Assembly: GCA_964455375.1 (NCBI GenBank)
Contig: CAYVXE010000001.1
Location: 47,998 to 111,997, forward strand
DNA from: CAYVXE01 sp964455375
Lineage (GTDB): Bacteria > Zhuqueibacterota > Zhuqueibacteria > Oceanimicrobiales > Oceanimicrobiaceae
Direction: 5' to 3'
DNA length: 64,000 nt
Below are positions 26,821-35,448 of the stretch, one piece after another (positions within the stretch are counted from its first letter, which is position 1; every line of letters starts with the position of its first letter). The notes under the pieces were generated by a model. The model worked only from the letters and a program-made list of their open reading frames with translations, was not told the origin of the DNA and searched no databases. The position numbers and the translations under genes are program-made.

Positions 26821-27684
26821 TTATGGCTGGTAGCTAAAAACAGCGGTGTTACGTTTCATTGGAAGATTTAAAAAATTTGCAGTTAAAAAGAAAACACCAT
26901 CTCCCAGACTGCGGATTAATTCATCCGGAACATTGTCATCTTTGACATACAAAAATGGAATGAGTTCATACTGACCAAATGGCATTAAGTTGGGGGACAT
27001 TGGCACGGCAACCAGTCTAATAAGATTACTTTTTTGTAACGTTAGGGTGTCGGGAGAGGGAATCCCCGTTATTGTTGAACCTAAAAAAATGGCCTCATTG
27101 GTTTCTGTGTTTCTAAAAATCATGGGGCCTAAAATATCGCCGCTTTGTTTTGGAAAAATCACTGTAACCGGGTCATTACCGGCTTCAAGTTCAACGCTTA
27201 TGGCAACAAGTCTTGGTGTACCCATGATTAGTTCTTCCACACTGATGAATGTAGGAATTGCCGTGGTTGTGATCTTTAATTTTCTGGGTAATCGTATGGG
27301 AGAAACCAGTTCACCTTTACTACTGACTCCATTTTGTCCAAAAATGAATTCACCTTTGCTGATCCCGACCAGTGTGGAGTCTAAACTATAATTTGCCAAA
27401 TAATAGTAAATGTGAAAAGCCCCGCTGATGCCGCCACCAGCCTGACTTGCAGGAGCTGGTAAGACCAAATCAAAATGCCCTTTTTCGTCGGTTCTCGTTC
27501 CAATGTTGAAGCCGTCCAACCAAACATAGATGTCCGAAGGGGGCACACCATCACTTAATAAAACAGAGCCCTTTAATTGCCTTTTCCCGAGAGATATCTG
27601 ATTCTCTCCCAACGGACTGCTGGTACATCCTGCAAAAAAATAAAGTAGCAGCAGAGCTAAGGCAAATAACGATGCGTATTTCAT
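26821..27684 (-). CDS. Predicted lipoprotein with carboxypeptidase-regulatory-like N domain
   Basis: From ATG 27684 (AGGT nine bases upstream) the protein has 287 residues. It starts with a lipoprotein signal (MKYASLFALALLLLYFFAGC), so the cysteine at 20 would be lipidated. Next comes a beta domain with GSVLLSDGVPPSDIYVWLDGFNIGTRTDEKGHFDLVLP, a CarboxypepD_reg-like fold, and then a beta-rich remainder with no active site visible. It lies inside the glycosyltransferase cluster, between two GT2 genes, with 112- and 185-base spacers. It is probably an envelope protein of that system or an unrelated insertion; no partner can be named. Confidence 0.7.
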   Translation of the reverse strand: MKYASLFALALLLLYFFAGCTSSPLGENQISLGKRQLKGSVLLSDGVPPSDIYVWLDGFNIGTRTDEKGHFDLVLPAPASQAGGGISGAFHIYYYLANYSLDSTLVGISKGEFIFGQNGVSSKGELVSPIRLPRKLKITTTAIPTFISVEELIMGTPRLVAISVELEAGNDPVTVIFPKQSGDILGPMIFRNTETNEAIFLGSTITGIPSPDTLTLQKSNLIRLVAVPMSPNLMPFGQYELIPFLYVKDDNVPDELIRSLGDGVFFLTANFLNLPMKRNTAVFSYQP

Positions 27685-27869
27685 GTTCGACCTGTAAGAA
27701 TAATGACAGGAGCTGTGCCGTAATTTGTTTACTAATTTGGTGGTATTTCTACTAAATAATATTGTAATAAATAATATTTTATTCCATAAAAATTTTTGGC
27801 TGATAAATTCGTCGATATTTTCTGAATTCAAAAATGTGCAAAATGCACACGGATAGCCTCTTCTGATTA

Positions 27870-29087
27870 TTACAGTTTTGTCTGCCTTGCAAAAGGGCGA
27901 GAACGTTTACCGGTAGCGCCATAAAAGGGTCCGTCTGTCAAATTATTCCTGGCGTAATTTTCACCTTTCCAGGAAAACCCACTGACTTGTCCCAAAAGGC
28001 CGGCGATTGTAATATATAGCGGATGCAGAAAGGCGGTCAGCCAAAAGGTAACCTTCCTGAATTTGTATGAAAATATGTTAGCAGCTTTTTTTAGAAAAAT
28101 CAATTCGGCAATTGACTTAATAAAAAAACCTGTGATGGCCGGGGCAAGAAAATTCAAGTCGACTATTGTTAAGACAGAAATCACCACAAGAATTAAGTTG
28201 AGAAGATAAACAGCCATCAACGTGAGGGAGACCGGTTTTGCGTAAAATCGTCCTTTCGAGGCATAGCGGATTCTTTGTAGAACAAATTCTTTGAATGAAG
28301 TCGGCGGCTCGGTAGGCACAAAAGTCTGTGGATTTGTGCTGTAACGGATTTGCCATTTTGTTTTTTCCCGGACTTGTTGCATAAACAAATCGTCGTCACC
28401 CGACGGCAAGTTGCTGAATTGAGCAAATCCACCCGTCTCCTCATAAACCAATTTTCTGTAGGCGAGATTTCCGCCTGTGCAACTGACCGGATAATTTAAG
28501 TTGGCACATGCCGCGGCCACGGCGGCCATAGCAAAATAATCTAAATTCAACATTTCGGTAAAACTATTCTCATTGGTGCTTAATATTTTATATGGATTGT
28601 AACCTGCGACCATTCCTGTCCCGGCTTCAAAAAATAGCATTGTTTGAGAAATCCAGTGCGGCCCCGGTATGCAATCGGCATCTGTGGTAAAAATGATCTC
28701 TCCGGTAACGTGCTGAATCCCTTCATGAAGCGCATTTTTTTTAGGAGAAAACCCCGGTTTTGTCTCCTTGATTTGGATCAGTTCAATCGTGCGGCTCATG
28801 CAGCTATATTGTTTCACCACCTCCGCAGTCCTGTCTTCGGAGCGATCGTCGATTACAAGAATTTGTAAAAGCTGAAAGGGGTAGTCTTGCTGAAGTAAGG
28901 CTTGCAGGCACCGTCCGATATGCAGTTCTTCGTTACGGGCCGGAATGATGACTGAGACCGTGTGGAGTTTCCGGTTTTTCCCTTTCCTGGGAGGCCCTAT
29001 TCCGTTTGTGAGCTTTTGCAATGCGAAAATATAGCATAAAAGCAGCGGTAAAAATATGCCGGATAAAAATAGTAGGAGGACGTTCAT
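27870..29087 (-). CDS. Family 2 glycosyltransferase, membrane-bound
   Basis: The 405-residue protein has an N-terminal TM helix (about 3-22), a GT-A domain with VSVIIPARNEELHIGRCL, VIDDRSEDRT, FTTDADCIPGPHW (DxD) and PSGDDDLFMQ, and C-terminal TM helices from about 270. The usual QxxRW motif is changed to QRIRY. It is closest to the GT2 at 32.5-33.6 kb: both share the CTG(G/R)NLAYRK and SGDDDLF segments, pointing to a local duplication. The ATG abuts the stop of the deacetylase gene, so translation is probably coupled. The sugar donor is unknown. Confidence 0.87.
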   Translation of the reverse strand: MNVLLLFLSGIFLPLLLCYIFALQKLTNGIGPPRKGKNRKLHTVSVIIPARNEELHIGRCLQALLQQDYPFQLLQILVIDDRSEDRTAEVVKQYSCMSRTIELIQIKETKPGFSPKKNALHEGIQHVTGEIIFTTDADCIPGPHWISQTMLFFEAGTGMVAGYNPYKILSTNENSFTEMLNLDYFAMAAVAAACANLNYPVSCTGGNLAYRKLVYEETGGFAQFSNLPSGDDDLFMQQVREKTKWQIRYSTNPQTFVPTEPPTSFKEFVLQRIRYASKGRFYAKPVSLTLMAVYLLNLILVVISVLTIVDLNFLAPAITGFFIKSIAELIFLKKAANIFSYKFRKVTFWLTAFLHPLYITIAGLLGQVSGFSWKGENYARNNLTDGPFYGATGKRSRPFARQTKL

Positions 29088-29714
29088 TTAGTTGACTTTT
29101 TCATTTAATGGTGCAAATCTAATCCCGGACTGCATTAAGTGTTCTAAAGTCAATTCCAGTGCAGTTGCAGTGATGGGTGAATTTTTATGACCGTCATGTA
29201 AAAGCACGATCTGTCCGGAATGCACTGTATTTAGCCTTTTGGTAATTGTTGAAGCATTGGCATGTTTTTTATAATCTTTTACAGATTGGTTCCACAGAAC
29301 CAAACGGTGGTCGGTTGCCTTGAGAACCTGCAGGAGCGCCAAGCCGAATTGCCCGTACGGCGGCCGAAAAAGGCATGGTTTTTTACTTGTTATATTTTGA
29401 ATTGCAAAGTCTGTTTTTTCAATTTCCCGCCGAATCATTTCTTTTGTTTTTCCCACTAAATGCGGATGCGTGTGAGTGTGATTTCCAACAGTGTGACCTT
29501 CGGCAATCATTCTTGCAACAATATCGGGGTGTTTTTCCGTTTTTTCGCCAATGACAAAAAAGGTGGCTTGAATTTGATACCTTTTTAGGATGTCAAGGAT
29601 TCTAGTGCTGTGGTCTGGATCCGGTCCATCGTCGAATGTCAGGTAAACGGCGTTGCCTGGCATACGCCACAAAAAAGGCAAGAAAAAATTGCTGCTTTCG
29701 GTTTGTTGAGTCAT
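29088..29714 (-). CDS. NodB-type polysaccharide deacetylase
   Basis: The 208-residue protein has a carbohydrate esterase 4 domain with all main motifs: TFDDGP (D28, D29), the metal-binding GNHTHTHPHL, RPPYGQFG, and LVLWNQSVKDY with a C-terminal VLLHDG. The enzyme removes N- or O-acyl groups from a glycan or polyprenyl-linked sugar. No signal peptide is evident, so it may act in the cytoplasm, at the membrane face or on a lipid-linked intermediate. It overlaps the flippase-like gene by four bases and abuts the next GT2, so these three form one translational unit. Confidence 0.9.
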   Translation of the reverse strand: MTQQTESSNFFLPFLWRMPGNAVYLTFDDGPDPDHSTRILDILKRYQIQATFFVIGEKTEKHPDIVARMIAEGHTVGNHTHTHPHLVGKTKEMIRREIEKTDFAIQNITSKKPCLFRPPYGQFGLALLQVLKATDHRLVLWNQSVKDYKKHANASTITKRLNTVHSGQIVLLHDGHKNSPITATALELTLEHLMQSGIRFAPLNEKVN

Positions 29715-30685
29715 GGCTTAGGTGAGTATTTTTTTGTTTGTAGTAAAAGCGGGAGTGCAAGCAAAGCCGGTAAAGCCACGTTGATGAAAAAAAGCAGCAA
29801 TGCCGCATAAAACGCTGCGGCTGGTTCAAGGCCGATGCGACCGAAAAAATAAATTACGGCGCTTTCCCGAATACCCAGGTCGGCGAAGGCGATTGGGAGA
29901 ACTGTTTTGGCCATCAATGCGGCTGCGGACGCTGTGTAGGCTTCAAAAATATTTAAGTGTGAAAAACCGTAAGCGAGTAGACTTAGCTGTGTGTAGAAGA
30001 TAAACGTGAATATGAGAGAGAAAGAAAATGTGACCAGGAGTCTGCCGGAGTTAACTGGTTGGTTGTTTAATAAATGTCCCAATTTGTTTTGTAGTCGATT
30101 CGAAACGCAGAAAGTAAATACGAGAACCATTAACAGAAAAATAAGGATGTATAAAATCGAGTTTACCGCACTGGAAAAAGTAGGTATATCCAACAATAAT
30201 ATGGCTATTGCACCGGTGAAAAGTATCACAATAAGATTGGTGAGTTTGTCTAAAATTGCTAACTTAAGAGCAAGTTTGTGAGGAATTTCTTGCACGAAAA
30301 ACGCACGTCCAATGTCACCTACTCTCCCCGGTGTGATGAAACCCAATGGATATCCGATTACAAGTGACCGAAATGCGGCATGATAGGGAACTTTTCTGCT
30401 AACCCATTTTAGTAAATATTGCCATTTCCATACCTGCACCGAGATGTTTGGGATGAGAAGAAGTCCGGCAATGATTAACCAGACGGGCTGAGCGGAGCTA
30501 AAAGCAAGTGTGATTTGTGTGATCGATATTTTTGAGATTAATAGAACAAGCACCAGAAGCGCGATACACACTTTTATCCAGAACGAAATTTGCGATCTAA
30601 AAATAGAAATGGACGCCTTGCGTGCAGTTGGCACAAATATCGATGGATTGTCTGTTGCGTAATATGGTTTCTCGGAAGTGAGCAT
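29711..30685 (-). CDS. Flippase-like membrane protein (UPF0104/LPG-synthase TM family)
   Basis: The 324-residue protein has about eight TM helices and the family motif GYPLGFITPGRVGDIGRAFFV (around 110-130), plus PIAFADLGIRESAVIYFF near 270. It belongs to the YbhN/AglD-like lysylphosphatidylglycerol synthase TM-domain family; some members assist glycan-lipid synthesis or flipping. The ATG at 30685 overlaps the radical SAM gene by 89 bases. In-frame GTG codons at 30634 and 30571 are alternative starts, because the first 25 residues look non-conserved. It is tightly linked to the deacetylase and the GT2, so it may move their lipid-linked product. Confidence 0.83.
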   Translation of the reverse strand: MLTSEKPYYATDNPSIFVPTARKASISIFRSQISFWIKVCIALLVLVLLISKISITQITLAFSSAQPVWLIIAGLLLIPNISVQVWKWQYLLKWVSRKVPYHAAFRSLVIGYPLGFITPGRVGDIGRAFFVQEIPHKLALKLAILDKLTNLIVILFTGAIAILLLDIPTFSSAVNSILYILIFLLMVLVFTFCVSNRLQNKLGHLLNNQPVNSGRLLVTFSFSLIFTFIFYTQLSLLAYGFSHLNIFEAYTASAAALMAKTVLPIAFADLGIRESAVIYFFGRIGLEPAAAFYAALLLFFINVALPALLALPLLLQTKKYSPKP

Positions 30686-31613
30686 AGTCTGTTGATTCCC
30701 AAATTCCTTTTAAGTGATTTTTTGAGTCTATTTTTCCAAACGTAAAGTGCCCATGTTTGTCGAAACAGCACGGGGCGATGCTGCCGTCCCAGTTCACCAA
30801 GGAGCTTGTCCACGGTCGTGGGCAGGACCCTTTTCCCGTACGTTTGAGTCTCAATTCCCCGTTGTCATTTTTGTACCTTTTAAAGGACTCCCGTTGAGGC
30901 AGCCAGACGGCTGCTTCCGAAAGAGTCTCAACCTGCACGGATTTAATAAGAAAGTTGTCGGCGCCCAGTTCTCTCGCCAGTTCTCGCATCGCTTTAACCT
31001 GGTGTTCATTGTGATGCATGACAAGAAACTGTAGTTGGATGTGCGGGGTTTTACTTTTCTGACGCCTTTTCTCAGATACAAGATTGCGGACCCCTTGAAG
31101 GACATGGTCGAGATTGCCGCCAACTCGATAGGTTTCGTAACTCTTCTGGTCGATGCCATCGATGGAAACGATGAGACTGTCCAAGCCGGAGGCTACGGTT
31201 TTGTTAGCCACTTCTTCGCTGAAATAATGCCCGTTACTGCTGGTTGCGACACAAATTTGTTTACTTTTGGCGTAAGTGACAAACTGTAGAAAATCCTTGT
31301 GGAGAAACGGTTCTCCCTGTTGATACAGGAGTAGATAAATCAGTGTTTCTTCAGCATCGTCGATGATTTGTTTGAAAGTCCGAAAATCCATAAAGCCGGT
31401 TGTGCGCTGCATGGATCCATTTCCTGTCACACACAGCGGACAGCGCAAATTGCAAAGATTGGTCGGTTCTACGGTCAAGATAAACGGCTTTCCCCAGGTA
31501 ACGGGTTTCTTCGAAGTGCTCGATATCACGAAGGCACTCACTGCTTTTGCAGCGTTCGTCAGCCGCTTAAGTGTCAGGGATTTGATAATGGATTGCAGTG
31601 GAAGTTCTTTCAT
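30597..31613 (-). CDS. Radical SAM / SPASM-type enzyme
   Basis: The 338-residue protein carries the CxxxCxxC iron-sulphur motif C54-C58-C61 in TNLCNLRCPLC, then GGEP-like QQGEPFLHKDF and the ATSSNGHYF motif. A C-terminal SPASM-like region holds CPRPW, APCCF and ICANC, which could bind an auxiliary cluster. It resembles radical SAM proteins found in surface-glycan and lipid clusters, whose reactions vary. It overlaps the methyltransferase gene by four bases (ATGA-type) and sits between it and the flippase gene. The substrate cannot be inferred from sequence. Confidence 0.88.
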   Translation of the reverse strand: MKELPLQSIIKSLTLKRLTNAAKAVSAFVISSTSKKPVTWGKPFILTVEPTNLCNLRCPLCVTGNGSMQRTTGFMDFRTFKQIIDDAEETLIYLLLYQQGEPFLHKDFLQFVTYAKSKQICVATSSNGHYFSEEVANKTVASGLDSLIVSIDGIDQKSYETYRVGGNLDHVLQGVRNLVSEKRRQKSKTPHIQLQFLVMHHNEHQVKAMRELARELGADNFLIKSVQVETLSEAAVWLPQRESFKRYKNDNGELRLKRTGKGSCPRPWTSSLVNWDGSIAPCCFDKHGHFTFGKIDSKNHLKGIWESTDYAHFRETILRNRQSIDICANCTQGVHFYF

Positions 31614-32482
31614 AGCGATGCGTCTTTTTCAGCAATCAAATACCAGGTGGGATTGATGAAATAATTGAATAAACCAAACCGATCATTTACCAGAGATTCT
31701 ACGAATTTAGCGAGATGCAGTTTTTTCATAATTGCAACGATTCTCAAGTGCAATTCGCTGTTTACAACCGAAGTGGGTTTTGTGAACAAGGCGTTTGCGA
31801 TGTGTGTGTGTACAAAACGGGGGGTCAAGTTCACATTGCTTAAATTTGTTTTTAATTTTTTCAGAGACAACAAAGCAGCAAAATCGTTTCTTTGTACTTG
31901 TTCTCTTTTCACAATTTTAAGAATAAAGAAGGCAACGGCCTTTCTGGGTAGAATTGCAACCACAGGCAAATTCCAGTGCGGGTCATTAACAAAGTTTAAA
32001 GGTGACCAGCGGTTCGGAGTGGAAAGAAAAAGTTTTCCCCCGGGTTTTAGCATATCGGCGATAGTTTGCAGAACCGCTTCCGGTTCGGAGAGATGCTCAA
32101 GAACATCCTGCAAAACCACCTGGTCAAATTTTATATTTAGAGAAGAGAGTTCCTTGGCATTTTTTTCTAAAACAGTTAAATTTCTAATATGTAAAGTTTT
32201 TTGTTTTAGTCTCTGAATTTTTGCCGGATTGAAATCTATTGCGGTGACGTTTGCTCCCCTTAAAGCCAATTCGAGTGCAGTGCCACCTTCACCGCAACCA
32301 ACGTCCAGAACATCGGCATTTCTAACGGATGTTTCGTGTTCCAAAATATCTGCTGTGAGGGTTCCCCTGTTCCGGGCAAACTTTGCATAGTTCGCCCACA
32401 ATCGGTAATTGGGGTGAGATTCCGGTGGTAAGGTTTCGGTCTCTATGAGCATTTGGTGGATTGTTTCAGCTAATTTTTCCAT
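31610..32482 (-). CDS. Class I SAM-dependent methyltransferase
   Basis: The 290-residue protein has a Rossmann methyltransferase core: motif I VLDVGCGEGG (about 57-66), AIDFNPAKI (motif II acidic residue), VVLQDVLEHLSEPEAVL (motif IV) and LKPGGKLFLSTPNR. It is of the UbiG/UbiE-like methyltransf_11/23 type. The C-terminal 100 residues are less conserved and may confer specificity. It overlaps the upstream GT2 by 13 bases and the radical SAM gene by four, so all are co-expressed. It could O-methylate a sugar or lipid of the same pathway, which is inference. Confidence 0.88.
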   Translation of the reverse strand: MEKLAETIHQMLIETETLPPESHPNYRLWANYAKFARNRGTLTADILEHETSVRNADVLDVGCGEGGTALELALRGANVTAIDFNPAKIQRLKQKTLHIRNLTVLEKNAKELSSLNIKFDQVVLQDVLEHLSEPEAVLQTIADMLKPGGKLFLSTPNRWSPLNFVNDPHWNLPVVAILPRKAVAFFILKIVKREQVQRNDFAALLSLKKLKTNLSNVNLTPRFVHTHIANALFTKPTSVVNSELHLRIVAIMKKLHLAKFVESLVNDRFGLFNYFINPTWYLIAEKDASL

Positions 32483-33597
32483 GTTATTTTACCAAAAAAT
32501 CCCAGCGGGGCAATGAAGGTTTGGCTTACAACATAAAACAATTCCCACAGCGGGAAATAAACCAGAAGATGATTTTTTTGCAGTTTGTTGGTGATTAAAG
32601 ATAAAGCAAAAAAATCAAAAAGCAATTTTCCGAGAAAGAGAAACACAGAAGCCTGCCAGCCACCGTGAGTAAATAAGGTCGCTACGACTCCGGCAAATAG
32701 AAGCAGATTTGTTAAATCGAATAGGAAATAAGCGGATTTTTGAGAAAGGCCGTAATATTTACCGGCAGAAACATGGCGGCGTTTTTGTTTTATGTAGGAT
32801 TTCAAGTCAGGTGGTGCAGCACTTGGAACGACCGTTTCAGGATTGAGTGAATAATTGATTTTCCATGACGTGTGCTTGCTCACGGTTTGTAGGAACAAAT
32901 CATCATCTCCGGAAAGGCTGTGTTCGATCTCCGAAAAGCCATTGATCTCTTTAAAAACACGTTTGCGATAAGCGAGATTTCGTCCGGTGCAGGTCAAGCC
33001 GATATTCCAGCCGGCTGCGCCTGCAGCCACAAAGGCTTTTGATAGATTGTCAAAGGCTAAGACCTTTGACCAGATGGATTTTTGTTCAAAAAACGGGGCC
33101 GCTCCGACAACAACCCCGGTCTCATGGCTGAAAAGGTTGACGGTGTTCTTAAGCCAGTTTTTCGGTGGCAGGCAATCAGCATCGGTGGTAAATATGATGT
33201 CGCCGGTTGCATTTGCAATGCCAAGACTCAAAGCGGCTTTCTTAGGGCTTTTGAAGGACTTGCCGTTCTCGATGTGGATTACGTGGAGTTGCTTTTTCGT
33301 TCTTTGCAATCTGTTTAAGATTTCGTCTGTCCCATCCGTTGAGCGGTCGTCTACGATGATGATTTCAGTTTTATCTTGCGCATACGATTGATTTAAAACA
33401 GCCTGTGCACATAGGTCAATATTTTTTTCTTCGTTCCGAGCCGCAATGACTACCGAGACCGACACTTGCTTTGACCACCGCTTTTTGGGCAAACGAAAAA
33501 CCCCCGCTATCAGAAATGTTAATAGTGTGGCGTAAATAAGAAATGACACAGTTAGAACAAAGAATGCTGGATTGGGCATAATTTTCCTGAAATCCAT
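32470..33597 (-). CDS. Family 2 glycosyltransferase, membrane-bound
   Basis: The 375-residue protein is the first gene of the cluster on this strand. An N-terminal TM (about 10-30) precedes the GT-A domain with VSVVIAARNEEKNIDLC, IVDDRSTDGTDE, FTTDADCLPPKNW (DxD) and LSGDDDLFLQ. The QxxRW motif is replaced by QKRRH. C-terminal TM helices begin near 290. A better ribosome site (AGGA) precedes the ATG at 33579, so the protein may be six residues shorter. It is a close paralogue of the GT2 at 27.9-29.1 kb. The donor and acceptor are unknown. Confidence 0.87.
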   Translation of the reverse strand: MDFRKIMPNPAFFVLTVSFLIYATLLTFLIAGVFRLPKKRWSKQVSVSVVIAARNEEKNIDLCAQAVLNQSYAQDKTEIIIVDDRSTDGTDEILNRLQRTKKQLHVIHIENGKSFKSPKKAALSLGIANATGDIIFTTDADCLPPKNWLKNTVNLFSHETGVVVGAAPFFEQKSIWSKVLAFDNLSKAFVAAGAAGWNIGLTCTGRNLAYRKRVFKEINGFSEIEHSLSGDDDLFLQTVSKHTSWKINYSLNPETVVPSAAPPDLKSYIKQKRRHVSAGKYYGLSQKSAYFLFDLTNLLLFAGVVATLFTHGGWQASVFLFLGKLLFDFFALSLITNKLQKNHLLVYFPLWELFYVVSQTFIAPLGFFGKITWKN

Positions 33598-33664
33598 CGT
33601 AAGGGATAGAGACTAAGATTTCAGGAAGGTAAAAAAAGAAAGAGATTAGGTCAAGAGATTTGGC

Positions 33665-33862
33665 TTAGAGTTCTATATAATACTTGCCGTCTTGATCGAT
33701 TTGAATCGTGCCGGAACATAAAACGAAGTCCGGGTCACATTTGTTAATCAGTTTTTCTGCCTTTTGCGGATTTTGAGTTTTTTGAATTTTGTAATGAGGA
33801 GAATTTTGTAGTTTTTTTAACATTTCGCTGTCACCGTTTCCAACTAAGAAGATTTCTTTCAA
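33665..33862 (-). CDS. Small protein of unknown function (65 aa)
   Basis: A 65-residue reading frame begins at TTG 33862 behind AGAGG seven bases upstream. Its make-up is protein-like: EIFLVGNGDSEMLKKLQ, then a helix with many lysines, then PDFVLCSGTIQIDQDGKYYIEL, a beta-alpha-beta pattern like a truncated Rossmann or receiver-type domain. It lies 67 bases before the glycosyltransferase cluster on the same strand and could be its first gene. No family is recognised. Support is the Shine-Dalgarno-like site and amino-acid content only. Confidence 0.45.
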   Translation of the reverse strand: MKEIFLVGNGDSEMLKKLQNSPHYKIQKTQNPQKAEKLINKCDPDFVLCSGTIQIDQDGKYYIEL

Positions 33863-34167
33863 GTTGTGCCTCTTTTGTTAGTTGTCTGTTTCAGACCTGG
33901 TGCGTTCTAATGGCCCCCAATTTAAGTAACAGTTCATTTGCGAAAATTATGCCACGATCAACAAATAATTATTAAATAATTTAAGCTGTTGTTATTAAAT
34001 AAATTAAGATTATTTTATGGTTTCGGATTTAAACTCCTTTTTCGTAATTTCTTGTTCAAAACTGAAACATTGTTTTGTTTCGGTACCCGGCGACCAAAAT
34101 CAATTTGACTTTCAATGCCTTTTTCTCTATTTTGATTTTTATTGAGAATGATGTCCGGAAGGGAAAT
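33863..34167. other. AT-rich divergent intergenic region
   Basis: About 300 bases separate the minus-strand small gene from the plus-strand LarA-like gene. The stretch 33960-34010 is almost pure A/T with TTATTAAATAA-type repeats and probably holds divergent promoters. I see no gene; the first part of an upstream in-frame extension of the next gene (34075-34167) is unlikely to be translated. Confidence 0.35.
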
Positions 34168-35448
34168 GTGGCTGGTTTATTATTAGCTTACGGCAAGGAA
34201 TATTTAGCGGTAGAGATACTTCAAGAGAATCTTCTCGGTGTATTAAAAATACAGTCTCATGGAGAACATCAGGATTCACAAAATATTATTGAGGCGAGTT
34301 TAGCGTCTCCAATTCATTCATCCGAAATAGAACAGCTTTTTTCCAGCCGCAATAAAACAACCATTGTTTTACCGGACAAAACACGGAAGTGCGCATCTCG
34401 TGAGTTTTTGCCGGTCCTGGTCAATCTACTCAATCTTCAAAATATATTGGATTCAGATATCCAAATCCTTTTGGCAAACGGTTCCCACACAGGCCACACA
34501 GATGAGGAAATAACGGCTATTATTGGTGAAGACATGCTGGGCCGTTTAGACGTGTTTGAACACGATAGCAAAAATCGAAATGTGTTGGTTTACGTTGGTG
34601 AAACCGGATTTGGCACGCCGGTATATGTGAATCGCAGAGTTTTGGAGTGCGATCGACTATTGGTGGCTGGAACCGTGGTGCATCATTATTTTGCCGGCTT
34701 CGGTGGCGGTCCCAAGATGATTGTACCGGGATGCGCCGGCTATGAAACCATTACAAAAAATCATGCACTTGCTATTGAATCAAAGAGTAGTGGGCTGCAT
34801 CCTTTTTGTCGTCCCGGAACCATTGAGAACAATCCCATTCAGGAAGATATTCGTGAAGCACTCCAATGGCTGGACGTTGATTTCCTGTTTGAAACGGTGC
34901 TTAATGAAAACGGTAAAATGATCGCCGCTTTTAGTGGGGAGTTGTTTGAAACTCACAAACTCGCCTGTGATTATGTAAATAGAATATTTAAAATTTGTGT
35001 CAAAGAGAAAGCAGATTTTGTACTGGCGAGTTGTGGTGGATTTCCCAAGGATATTAATGTTATCCAGGCGCATAAAACCCTTTATAATGCATATCAGTGC
35101 GTAAAGGATGGCGGTGTGATTTTCATATTGGCGGAATGCAGTCAGGGAGTTGGCTCAAAAACGTTTCTCGAGTGGTTTGATTTTTCCAGCGAGGATGAGC
35201 GCAGACTTGCTTTGTCGCAACAGTTCACCTTAAATGCTACGACGGCGGTTTCCATTCAGGAAAAAACAAAAAAGGCAAAAATTGTGCTTTTATCGTCACT
35301 GCCCGATGCTTTAGTTAGAAAACTGGGAATGATTCCTGTAGCAAGTTTAGAAAAAGGATTGAATTTAGTAAGGACAATGTTACCTGAAAAGCATTCCACC
35401 TATGTTCTACCAAACGGTTCGCTCACTTTACCTGAAGTGGTTGCGTAA
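34168..35448 (+). CDS. LarA-like (DUF2088) racemase/epimerase family protein
   Basis: From GTG 34168, behind GGAAGGG, the protein has 426 residues and begins with VAGLLLAYGKEYLAVEIL. An ATG at 34075 would add 31 unlikely residues. Family marks are VLPDKTRK, ANGSHTGHTDEE (position of the first catalytic histidine) and VVHHYFAGFGGGPKMIVPG, where the lysine matches the residue that holds the nickel-pincer cofactor in LarA lactate racemase. The family racemises or epimerises various 2-hydroxyacids. No larB, larC or larE cofactor gene is nearby. The next gene starts on the base after the stop. Confidence 0.78.
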   Translation: MAGLLLAYGKEYLAVEILQENLLGVLKIQSHGEHQDSQNIIEASLASPIHSSEIEQLFSSRNKTTIVLPDKTRKCASREFLPVLVNLLNLQNILDSDIQILLANGSHTGHTDEEITAIIGEDMLGRLDVFEHDSKNRNVLVYVGETGFGTPVYVNRRVLECDRLLVAGTVVHHYFAGFGGGPKMIVPGCAGYETITKNHALAIESKSSGLHPFCRPGTIENNPIQEDIREALQWLDVDFLFETVLNENGKMIAAFSGELFETHKLACDYVNRIFKICVKEKADFVLASCGGFPKDINVIQAHKTLYNAYQCVKDGGVIFILAECSQGVGSKTFLEWFDFSSEDERRLALSQQFTLNATTAVSIQEKTKKAKIVLLSSLPDALVRKLGMIPVASLEKGLNLVRTMLPEKHSTYVLPNGSLTLPEVVA

